From Stutzerimonas stutzeri (lineage in GTDB: Bacteria > Pseudomonadota > Gammaproteobacteria > Pseudomonadales > Pseudomonadaceae), in assembly GCF_038561965.1 (NCBI RefSeq), contig NZ_CP139348.1, positions 3,224,001 to 3,288,000 on the forward strand: a stretch of 64,000 bases of DNA. The letters are read 5' to 3'. The position numbers were made by a program, and so were the translations under genes. Under the pieces are notes generated by a model, which saw only the letters and a program-made list of their open reading frames with translations, was not told the DNA's origin and searched no databases. This document shows, piece by piece, positions 56,989 through 64,000 of the stretch. The stretch's first letter is position 1. Each line of letters opens with the position of its first letter.

Positions 56989-57900
56989 ATGCGTAGCCAA
57001 GCCCTTCGCGCCGATTTTCTGATGTTGATTACCGCGATGATCTGGGGCACCGCCTTCGTTGCCCAGCGCATCGGCATGGACAACATCGGCCCCTTTCTTT
57101 TTACCGGTCTGCGCTTTGCTCTTGGCGCCATGGCGCTGCTGCCCCTGTTGATCTATCAGGGTCGTACCGAAGCCCGCCATGAACCGTTCTTCCAGCGCGG
57201 CCTGTTGTTGGGAGGCCTCAGCATGGGCCTGGCCCTTACGCTGGGCATCAATCTCCAGCAGGTTGGCCTGTTGTTCACCAGCGTGACCAACTCCGGCTTC
57301 ATCACTGGCCTGTACGTGATTGTGGTGCCACTGCTTGGGCTCATCATCGGCCACAAGACCGGCCTGGGCACCTGGGTTGGGGCTTTCCTGGCCGTAGCCG
57401 GTATGGCCTTGCTGAGTATCGGCGAAAATTTCACCGTAGCCTCAGGTGATTGGATCCAGCTGGCCGGCGCGTTCGTCTGGGGGGTTCATGTGCTGCTGGT
57501 GAGTTTTTTCGTCAGCCGTCACGACGCGATCCGCCTGGCTTTTTTGCAATTCGCCACCTGCGCAGTGGTAAGCCTGCTGCTGGCGCTCATCTTCGAGGAA
57601 ATCAATCCAGCCAGCATCTGGCTCGCCGGTCCAGCCCTCATCTATGGCGGCCTGTTCGCGGTTGCGGTCGGCTATACGCTGCAGGTCGTCGCGCAGAAGC
57701 ACGCAATCGCATCCCACGCGGCAATCATCCTGTCGCTGGAAGCGGTATTCGCAGCCATAGCCGGCGCAGTATTCCTCGAAGAGAGCCTGACGCCGCGCGG
57801 TTACATGGGCTGCGTGCTGATGTTCGTCGGCATGCTCGCCGCACAACTATGGCCGCGAAAACCGGAGCCACTGACGACCGCAGTCCCGGGCAAGGCCTGA
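56989..57900 (+). CDS. EamA/DMT-family transporter
   Basis: A 303-residue inner-membrane carrier with ten predicted helices in two EamA repeats (about 8-140 and 150-290). The EamA pattern is seen in MIWGTAFVAQRIG and, in the second repeat, in HAAIILSLEAVFAAIAGAVFLEE. Substrate unknown; relatives export amino acids or metabolites. I chose the ATG just before the first helix. ATG 56923 would add 22 residues and also lacks a ribosome binding site. Confidence 0.85.
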   Translation: MRSQALRADFLMLITAMIWGTAFVAQRIGMDNIGPFLFTGLRFALGAMALLPLLIYQGRTEARHEPFFQRGLLLGGLSMGLALTLGINLQQVGLLFTSVTNSGFITGLYVIVVPLLGLIIGHKTGLGTWVGAFLAVAGMALLSIGENFTVASGDWIQLAGAFVWGVHVLLVSFFVSRHDAIRLAFLQFATCAVVSLLLALIFEEINPASIWLAGPALIYGGLFAVAVGYTLQVVAQKHAIASHAAIILSLEAVFAAIAGAVFLEESLTPRGYMGCVLMFVGMLAAQLWPRKPEPLTTAVPGKA

Positions 57901-57911
57901 TGCCATGGCTT

Positions 57912-58628
57912 TCAGGTGCCCGGCTGCGCCCGCAGGGCCAGGTGCGCAGGGTTGTGCAGATCCGGCTGGCGATGATACTTGGCCCCCAGATAATGCTCGG
58001 TGAACACGTCAAGCCAGGCATCCAGGGTGTTCGCCACCGCCGAGTCCCCGGCCAGTTCGAGGCAGAGCGCGGCGACCTCGGCGGTACACAGATGGTCGCT
58101 GCGGGTCGAACGGCGTAGCCGATAGCGCGACAGCGTCTCGGGCTGCAAGCTCAGCACCGGCAAACCATCGAGGTAAGGGCTTTTGCGAAACATCTTGCGC
58201 GCCTCGGTCCAGGTCGCATCAAGCAAGATGAACAGCGGGCGCTTGCCTGGCTGCCCCGCGAGCTGATCAACCACCCGCGGCGCCTGCGCGTATTCACCCG
58301 GAAAAATCACCATCGGCTGCCATTGCGGATCAGCCAGCAGCGCCAATAGCCGCGGATCGACGCCCGTACGCTGCCAGGTAAAGGCAAAAGTATCGCGGAC
58401 CACATCGGCAATCAGCCAACCCGTATTGCTCGGTTTCAAAGGCTCGATGTCGTGCATCAGCAGACAGACGCCGCATTCACCGTCGAGGCTGGGTAGCCAA
58501 GGGCAAAGACAATGGCTGAACGGCACTCGGCAACGCGCGCACCGCGGCGCACGGGAACCGCGAGCAACGAAAGGCTTGAGGCTTTTCGCCAGGCGCTCAT
58601 CGCGCAGACGGGCTACGGCATGGGGCAT
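57912..58628 (-). CDS. DTW-domain tRNA-uridine aminocarboxypropyltransferase (TapT-like)
   Basis: Transfers the 3-amino-3-carboxypropyl group of SAM to uridine in tRNA (acp3U), inferred from characterised DTW proteins such as E. coli YfiP/TapT. It has 238 residues. The zinc cysteines C30, C33, C40 and C42 and the signature DATWTEARKM (137-146) are present. The ATG giving MPHAVARLRDERL fits the family; the ORF extension to 58742 does not. Convergent with the EamA gene. Confidence 0.88.
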   Translation of the reverse strand: MPHAVARLRDERLAKSLKPFVARGSRAPRCARCRVPFSHCLCPWLPSLDGECGVCLLMHDIEPLKPSNTGWLIADVVRDTFAFTWQRTGVDPRLLALLADPQWQPMVIFPGEYAQAPRVVDQLAGQPGKRPLFILLDATWTEARKMFRKSPYLDGLPVLSLQPETLSRYRLRRSTRSDHLCTAEVAALCLELAGDSAVANTLDAWLDVFTEHYLGAKYHRQPDLHNPAHLALRAQPGT

Positions 58629-58754
58629 GGATCGACTCGAAGGAAACGATGAAGCGCGGCAGTCTACAGGGCCTAGACGCTGGCTGCGTAGCGTCGGTAA
58701 ATGAACCGCACCACGGCCAGCCGGTCGAAATAGCGCAGTCATAAGGAGACCGCC

Positions 58755-59150
58755 ATGTACCGTCTGACCACCCTGCTCGCCCTGAGCCTTGCCCTACCCG
58801 TTGCCCACGCCGCCTCGTTGCAAGAACAGCAGCTGAGCCAATTGCTCGATCAGGTTGCCCGTGAGAGCAGTGTCGGCACGCCCCGTGCGATCAACGAAGA
58901 CATCCTCGATCAGGGTTACACCGTAGAGAACAACCAGCTGGTGAACCATCTCAGTGTTCAGCCCCGCCATGCAGCGCAAATGCGCGACAACCCAGCCGAT
59001 GTGCGCAGCCAGCTCGCGCTCAGCGTGTGTGGCAACGAGGGACTGCGCAAACTGATGAGCCAGGGCGCCGTGCTGCGCTACGACTTCAGCGAATACCAAA
59101 GCAACAAGCCGATTGCCAGCGAACGCTACACGGCTTCTGACTGCAGCTAG
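58755..59150 (+). CDS. Small exported protein, quorum-regulated virulence factor-like family
   Basis: A 131-residue protein with a signal peptide (about 1-19, cleaved after AHA) and two cysteines likely to form a disulphide (SVCGNEG and the final DCS). It resembles the PF13652-type family represented by P. aeruginosa PA3611, from memory. Its role is unknown, and the family name should not be read as proof of virulence. AAGGAG precedes the ATG. Confidence 0.7.
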   Translation: MYRLTTLLALSLALPVAHAASLQEQQLSQLLDQVARESSVGTPRAINEDILDQGYTVENNQLVNHLSVQPRHAAQMRDNPADVRSQLALSVCGNEGLRKLMSQGAVLRYDFSEYQSNKPIASERYTASDCS

Positions 59151-59209
59151 TAGCTCTAAATAGCGAGCGGGAGCGGACTGGTGTCCGCATTCCCGCCGGC
59201 CTCACCCTT

Positions 59210-61624
59210 TCAAGCATTTCCTCGCAATATCTGTGGATCGCCTTTGCCGGCCACCGCCGCGGCCTCATCCTGAGTGAGCAGCGCTGTGCGTGGCACGTTA
59301 CGCAGCCGCGCGCAGGCCGCCAGCACATTCGCCCAGCTGGCACGATTGGCAAACTGCATCCCGAACTCATCCAGCGTACCGCCACGGTTGCGATAACCAA
59401 GCGCCGAACATTTGCGAGCGTCTGGCAGGATCGGCCAGAGATGTCCGCGAGCGACTTCCGGGCGCATATGCGTCAGCAGCACGCGCATCTCCATAGAATC
59501 CGGGAACAGCCGCTCCGCGACGCCTTCGCTGGCCCGCGCCTCGACTTCCCAATGATCGCGCGGCCCGCGGAAACGGCCCGGCTCCTGCAAATAAACCAGG
59601 CGGTAGGCGCATTCAGCTTCCTTGAGCCGCTTGGCCGCACGGAGCATTTCGCCTAGCTGATAGCTACCGTTGGCGATCAGCAGCAGCGGTTCGTTACCTG
59701 GTTGCTCCTCGACCACAATGGCACCGTCGCGCGCCAACTGCTCGGCTTGAGCTCGATTGAAGTAGCACGGCCGGTCGCGCTTGGGCATCACCAGGCAAGC
59801 CAGTTCACCGCGTGCCTGATAGATCGACGGCAGCAATGCCAAGGTGCTGTTGTGATCGGCCGGGAACAGCACGCGAACCATGTCGTTCATCTCACCGAGC
59901 AGCGCCTCGCAGAAGGTAGTGTCCTGGTGCGATTGCTGATTCTTGCCGTTTTCCCAGGTATGCGAAGTCGCGATCAGCGGCCAGCCGAGCCAGCCAGCCG
60001 GACGGCCGATCTCCTTTTGCTGGCGGGAGAAAATGATGCTCTGGCGCACCACGCCGAGCATCTTCACGCAAAATGCCTCGTAGCTCGCCACCAGGTTCAG
60101 TCCGCTCTGGTTGGCCAGACAGGCAGACACCACGGCCTCCTCATTGAGGGCAGTGATGATGGCGCCATCGATGGCCTCCACTTCGCTTTCCGGCTCGATA
60201 ACCCGGTGCTTGAGCGCTTTGAGCACACCCCCCAAGCGATTGCTCGCCAGCTCATCGGGATTACCGACCCGTGGCCGCAGCGACGGGTTGGCCTCGGTCA
60301 AGTCGACGAAGAAGCGGTCAACCGCGGCCATCGGTGAGCAAGCGTCATCGCGATAATTCAGCTTCGGCATGGTCGGCGCAGGCGGACGGCGCGAGGCCAG
60401 TGGGTTGTCGCGCTCAAGTGGCCGCCCCTGGCGGCTAAGCGCAAACAGCTCCAGCGAGGCATTGAGTTCCTGCTGTGGCACGAAAAGACGCGCCGCGTGC
60501 TCATTGAACAGTTTGCGCGACTCTTCTTCCAGGCTTGGATTGCCCGGAAGTGGCAGGTTATGCGCGGCGTTGCTGCCAGCGCCGTAAAAGCCAAAACCCT
60601 TGACCGTCTCGGCGATGCCGTACGGCATGGGCAGCGGGTAGTTAAGAATGCCGCGCGCCTTTTCCTCTACGCGTCGTTCCAGGCGCAGCTCCATTTCCCA
60701 CAACGTCGTGACGAAAGCGGCAGGATCGCGGCCATCGAAGGGCATCGGATCGAAACCGCACTGGCTCAGTTGTTGGCGGAAATCTTCTAAGCCCTGCTCG
60801 GTACCCAGCGCCGTACGCTGCTCGATACGTCGCCCATTGGCGATCATCACCGGCAACGCTACGCCACAGTCTTCTGCACGCCACCAGCGCGGCATCCAGT
60901 CACTGCCGCGCTGCTCTTCGGCCGCGCCATCGGAAAGGAAAGCGACCAGCGTTTCCCCGGGCAGCGGCATGTGTGCGTACTGAAGTTCGGCGAACCCAAG
61001 ATAGCCGCCCTCGGCGATGCCGCCAGCGGTATGCGGATTGACATGACTGCCCAACGGCGCGAGCGGACTGCCGTCGGGCGCCTGCCGGTAACCGTAGAAA
61101 TCTTGCAGGAGTCGATTCATGCCCGACTCGCCACCACCGTAGGCCTGCGCCTGTTCCGGATGGAGGTTGCCGGTCAGCAGGTTGAGCGCGTCCACGGCCG
61201 CCACGCAGTGACCCTGCCCCATCAGCCAGGCGCGGGTACGCCCGGTTAGTGCATTTAGCGCCAGGTAACCGGCATACGCCGGCACCATGTTCAGCGCGCC
61301 GCCGGTGTGGCCTTCGGGGCTAGGCTTGAAATCCTCGGCGGCCAATGGTGCTCCATCGAGATGCACGTGTTGCGCATAGGTCATGTGGACGACCAGCCAG
61401 AGACCGGCGCTGGCGACACGGTCGACCGCCTGCAACAGCCGATACACGCTCGCGACGTCCGGCTGATGGCCTGCCTGTACCAGCTGGTGGGCCAGACGAA
61501 ACACCGCCGCCTGAGTCTCCGGCGCATGCTCGAAAGGCCCGAATCCTTCACGCCAGGTGGCGAACGCCGGTTCGGCTTGCGCGTGTTGATCCAGCTCGAC
61601 GAGGCTGGGCAGTAGCTGACTCAT
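59210..61624 (-). CDS. Divergent phosphoketolase-family TPP enzyme
   Basis: An 804-residue thiamine-diphosphate protein of the phosphoketolase (Xfp) fold. Histidines matching the phosphoketolase active site are kept (H106, H139, H194, H355, H566), as are E516 and N263. The TPP motif usually written GDGEAETG is SDGAAEEQ (231-238), and the normal GPGHGG is GQGHCV (137-142). It may be a true phosphoketolase or another sugar-phosphate enzyme; some relatives are annotated xylulose 5-phosphate 3-epimerase. Activity cannot be settled from sequence. Confidence 0.75.
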   Translation of the reverse strand: MSQLLPSLVELDQHAQAEPAFATWREGFGPFEHAPETQAAVFRLAHQLVQAGHQPDVASVYRLLQAVDRVASAGLWLVVHMTYAQHVHLDGAPLAAEDFKPSPEGHTGGALNMVPAYAGYLALNALTGRTRAWLMGQGHCVAAVDALNLLTGNLHPEQAQAYGGGESGMNRLLQDFYGYRQAPDGSPLAPLGSHVNPHTAGGIAEGGYLGFAELQYAHMPLPGETLVAFLSDGAAEEQRGSDWMPRWWRAEDCGVALPVMIANGRRIEQRTALGTEQGLEDFRQQLSQCGFDPMPFDGRDPAAFVTTLWEMELRLERRVEEKARGILNYPLPMPYGIAETVKGFGFYGAGSNAAHNLPLPGNPSLEEESRKLFNEHAARLFVPQQELNASLELFALSRQGRPLERDNPLASRRPPAPTMPKLNYRDDACSPMAAVDRFFVDLTEANPSLRPRVGNPDELASNRLGGVLKALKHRVIEPESEVEAIDGAIITALNEEAVVSACLANQSGLNLVASYEAFCVKMLGVVRQSIIFSRQQKEIGRPAGWLGWPLIATSHTWENGKNQQSHQDTTFCEALLGEMNDMVRVLFPADHNSTLALLPSIYQARGELACLVMPKRDRPCYFNRAQAEQLARDGAIVVEEQPGNEPLLLIANGSYQLGEMLRAAKRLKEAECAYRLVYLQEPGRFRGPRDHWEVEARASEGVAERLFPDSMEMRVLLTHMRPEVARGHLWPILPDARKCSALGYRNRGGTLDEFGMQFANRASWANVLAACARLRNVPRTALLTQDEAAAVAGKGDPQILRGNA

Positions 61625-61756
61625 GGGTTCACTCCGTTGGTAAGCGGGTTGTGCTGTAGTCTAGGCAGGGCTCGTTTCGTTATCTCTGATATGCATCAAG
61701 TGGTCATGGCGACCGAGCGGGCAATGTGAACACCATCGTACAGACAGGAAGGCAAC

Positions 61757-63166
61757 ATGGCTTTGCTCAGTTTTCTCGGCGCCATTCAACAGGTAACCGG
61801 CTCCTGCTATCTCATTGAGACCCACGACGGCGCCAGGGTTCTGCTCGAATGCGGCATGCACCAGGGCCGTCGAGAAGAGGACGGCGGCAACCGCGGCACA
61901 TTCGCCTTCGATCCAAAGACGCTCGACGCAGTGGTGTTGTCCCACGCTCATATAGACCACAGCGGCTTGCTTCCGCGCCTTGTTGCCCAAGGCTACCGCG
62001 GTCCGGTGCACTGCACAGATGCAACGGCCGAACTGCTCGAATTGATGTTGCTGGATTCAGCACAGATTCAGGAAAAGGACGCCGAGTGGGAGAACAAGTG
62101 GCGTGCGCGTATCGGCAAGCCCTTGATTCAGCCGCTTTATACCCGCGTGGATGCCGAGCGCATGTTGAGCCAGCGCGAGCCCCATCCGTATCAAGAGACC
62201 TTCGAAGTCGCCCAGGGCGTGGCGGTGACCTTCCACAATGCCGGCCATATCCTCGGCTCATCCATCGTCCAGCTGGATGTAAACGACCACGGCAGAACCC
62301 GCCGCGTGGTCTTCTCCGGCGACCTTGGCAATGACTATTCGCCGCTGATGCACCCGCCGGCGGTACTCAAGGAAGCCGACGTGGTGCTCATGGAGTCCAC
62401 CTACGGTGACCGCGACCATCGCAGCCACGAAGATACCATCGAAGAACTTGCCGCCATCCTGCAGCAGGCCCATCGAGACGGCGGCAACGTATTGATGCCC
62501 TCCTTCGCCGTCGGACGCACCCAGGACCTGATCTACTACCTGGGGCGTTTCTATCGCGAAGGCAGGCTGCCACAGCAGGCAGTGTTCCTCGATAGCCCAA
62601 TGGCCATCGGCGCCAACGCCATCTACTCGCACTACAAGGATCAGCTGGATCTCGACGGTATCGACCCGGCATTGAGCGCGACCAGCGGCAAGCTGTACGC
62701 CGAACGCTGGTTGCCAATCCTCAAGTCCACACCGACGCCCGAAGAGTCGATGTCCATCAACCGCTTCAAGAGCGGGGTGATTATTATCGCCGGCAGCGGC
62801 ATGTGCACCGGCGGGCGCATTCTGCATCACTTCAAGCACAACCTCTGGCGCGAAGAATGCCATCTGGTGATTCCTGGCTTCCAGGCTCGCGGCACGCTTG
62901 GTCGTGCCATCGTCGACGGTGCCGGCAGCGTCAAGCTGCTGCACCAGCGCATCGCAGTGAATGCCAAGGTGCATACGCTAGGTGGCTTCTCCGCCCATGC
63001 TGGGCAATCCCAGCTGATCGATTGGGTGAGCAACTTCGAAAATCGCCCCGAGCTCTATCTGGTCCATGGCGAGCTGGAGAAGATGCAGGTTCTACAACAG
63101 GCCATCCGTGATCGCCTCGGTTGGGAAGCGCGGATTCCCGAACCTGGTGATCGAATCGCCATCTGA
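61757..63166 (+). CDS. Beta-CASP metallo-beta-lactamase-fold nuclease
   Basis: A 469-residue protein of the RNA-processing beta-CASP group (CPSF73/Ysh1-like and bacterial RNases). The zinc motif SHAHIDHSG is at 62-70, with downstream motifs NAGHILGS, GSGMCTGGR and HTLGGFSAHAGQSQL, and the specificity helix region VIPGFQARGTLGR. Probably an RNA exo- or endonuclease of unknown target. Divergent from the phosphoketolase-like gene. Confidence 0.88.
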   Translation: MALLSFLGAIQQVTGSCYLIETHDGARVLLECGMHQGRREEDGGNRGTFAFDPKTLDAVVLSHAHIDHSGLLPRLVAQGYRGPVHCTDATAELLELMLLDSAQIQEKDAEWENKWRARIGKPLIQPLYTRVDAERMLSQREPHPYQETFEVAQGVAVTFHNAGHILGSSIVQLDVNDHGRTRRVVFSGDLGNDYSPLMHPPAVLKEADVVLMESTYGDRDHRSHEDTIEELAAILQQAHRDGGNVLMPSFAVGRTQDLIYYLGRFYREGRLPQQAVFLDSPMAIGANAIYSHYKDQLDLDGIDPALSATSGKLYAERWLPILKSTPTPEESMSINRFKSGVIIIAGSGMCTGGRILHHFKHNLWREECHLVIPGFQARGTLGRAIVDGAGSVKLLHQRIAVNAKVHTLGGFSAHAGQSQLIDWVSNFENRPELYLVHGELEKMQVLQQAIRDRLGWEARIPEPGDRIAI

Positions 63167-63280
63167 AAATAGTGCGGCGAAGCCAACAACGGCTTCGCCC
63201 GGCAGCGCGCCGCGCAACCGGCTTGAGCCTGCCGGGCACACCCTATAGCCTGAACCGACGCCCATACATGGAGATGTTGT

Positions 63281-64000
63281 ATGTCCTTTGATTCGGATGA
63301 CTATCTGTCGCGGCATTTCAAAACCAGCGGTGCGGAGCTGGAAAGCAAGATCGATGAACTTGCCGCCCTGGTGGTGCCCGAGAACAGCGCAAACCTGCCG
63401 CTGTATCGGGAAATGCTGGTGACCGTTACGCGCATGGCGCAGGCCGACCGCAGCCGTTGGGACGCCAAGATACTGCTGCAGACCATGCGTGAGATGGAGC
63501 ATGCGTTCAGCCGCCTCGACCAGTTCAAGCGTCGCCGCAAGGTCACCGTGTTCGGCTCCGCCCGCACACCGGTCGAACATCCTCTGTATGCGCTGGCCCG
63601 ACAGCTCGGCGCGACCCTGGCCCACTACAACTTCATGGTCATCACCGGTGCCGGTGGCGGCATCATGGCGGCTGCGCACGAGGGTGCCGGCCGCGACAAC
63701 AGCCTCGGGCTGAATATCACGCTGCCTTTCGAGCAGCATCCCAACCCAACGGTGGGCGGCACCGAGAACCTGCTTTCGTTTCACTTCTTCTTTGTCCGCA
63801 AACTGTTCTTCATCAAGGAGGCGGACGCGCTGGTACTCTGCCCCGGTGGCTTCGGCACGCTTGATGAAGCACTGGAAGTGCTGACCTTGATTCAGACAGG
63901 CAAGAGCCCGCTGGTACCGATCGTGCTGCTCGACGAGCCCGGCGGCAGCTACTGGAAGGATGCGTTGCAGTTCATGCGCGGCCAGTTGGAGGAAAACCGC
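63281..64000 (+). CDS. LOG-family protein, N-terminal 240 residues (cut by window edge)
   Basis: A Rossmann-fold protein of the LOG (lysine decarboxylase-like / nucleotide phosphoribohydrolase) family. The nucleotide-binding GAGGGIM is at 123-129 and the signature PGGFGTLDE at 188-196. An N-terminal helical extension of about 85 residues precedes the core, making it longer than the cytokinin-activating LOG enzymes. GGAGA precedes the ATG. It lies 114 bases after the MBL nuclease gene on the same strand. The C-terminus is outside the window. Confidence 0.85.
   Translation, partial: MSFDSDDYLSRHFKTSGAELESKIDELAALVVPENSANLPLYREMLVTVTRMAQADRSRWDAKILLQTMREMEHAFSRLDQFKRRRKVTVFGSARTPVEHPLYALARQLGATLAHYNFMVITGAGGGIMAAAHEGAGRDNSLGLNITLPFEQHPNPTVGGTENLLSFHFFFVRKLFFIKEADALVLCPGGFGTLDEALEVLTLIQTGKSPLVPIVLLDEPGGSYWKDALQFMRGQLEENR

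Overview
The window is a GC-rich gammaproteobacterial chromosome segment. Gene content, gene order and protein sequences point to Pseudomonas sensu lato, most like the Stutzerimonas (P. stutzeri) group. That assignment is my inference from recalled gene order and family sequences; no search was run. I found no insertion sequence, prophage, CRISPR array, rRNA or tRNA. Most of the window is conserved core genome with short intergenic gaps.

Region 1 (1-9.9 kb). A minus-strand run ispF-truD-surE-pcm-DUF368 has overlapping or tightly spaced genes (it would normally continue into nlpD-rpoS). It is followed by a PyeR-type ArsR regulator with the ene-reductase XenB, then the glutathione-dependent formaldehyde pathway (fghA, frmA) with a divergent LysR regulator. 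Next comes a pair joining a hibernation-promoting-factor-like protein to a baeRF-type release-factor homologue. Copies of a short hairpin repeat lie around fghA.

Region 2 (9.9-36 kb). A long minus-strand run of housekeeping genes reads, in transcription order, rpsB, tsf, pyrH, frr, uppS, cdsA, dxr, rseP, bamA, skp, lpxD, fabZ, lpxA, lpxB, rnhB, dnaE, accA, tilS, pyrG, kdsA, eno, ftsB, ispD. It links translation, isoprenoid and undecaprenyl phosphate supply, phospholipid, fatty acid and lipid A synthesis, outer-membrane assembly, DNA replication and cell division. map and glnD diverge from rpsB on the plus strand (36.2-39.8 kb).

Region 3 (39.8-56 kb). A six-gene Mrp-type Na+/H+ antiporter operon (mnhAB fused, then C, D, E, F, G) is followed by slyB, a small membrane protein, pdxH, an OmpA-type lipoprotein, a serine esterase/beta-lactamase-family protein, dinG with a LexA-like SOS box, a CopD-like membrane protein, a second OmpA-type lipoprotein, DUF6231, a YchJ-like SEC-C protein, and the redox pair fpr/finR.

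Region 4 (56-64 kb). An ErdR-like response regulator, an EamA transporter, a DTW-domain tRNA-modifying enzyme, a small exported protein, a divergent phosphoketolase-family TPP enzyme, a beta-CASP metallo-beta-lactamase nuclease, and a LOG-family protein cut by the window end.

The least understood parts are the HPF/baeRF pair, the divergent phosphoketolase, and several intergenic structures: a nested inverted repeat upstream of pdxH, repeats in the rpsB and pyrH leaders, and dyads upstream of accA and near erdR. I see no defence island or clearly new multi-gene system.
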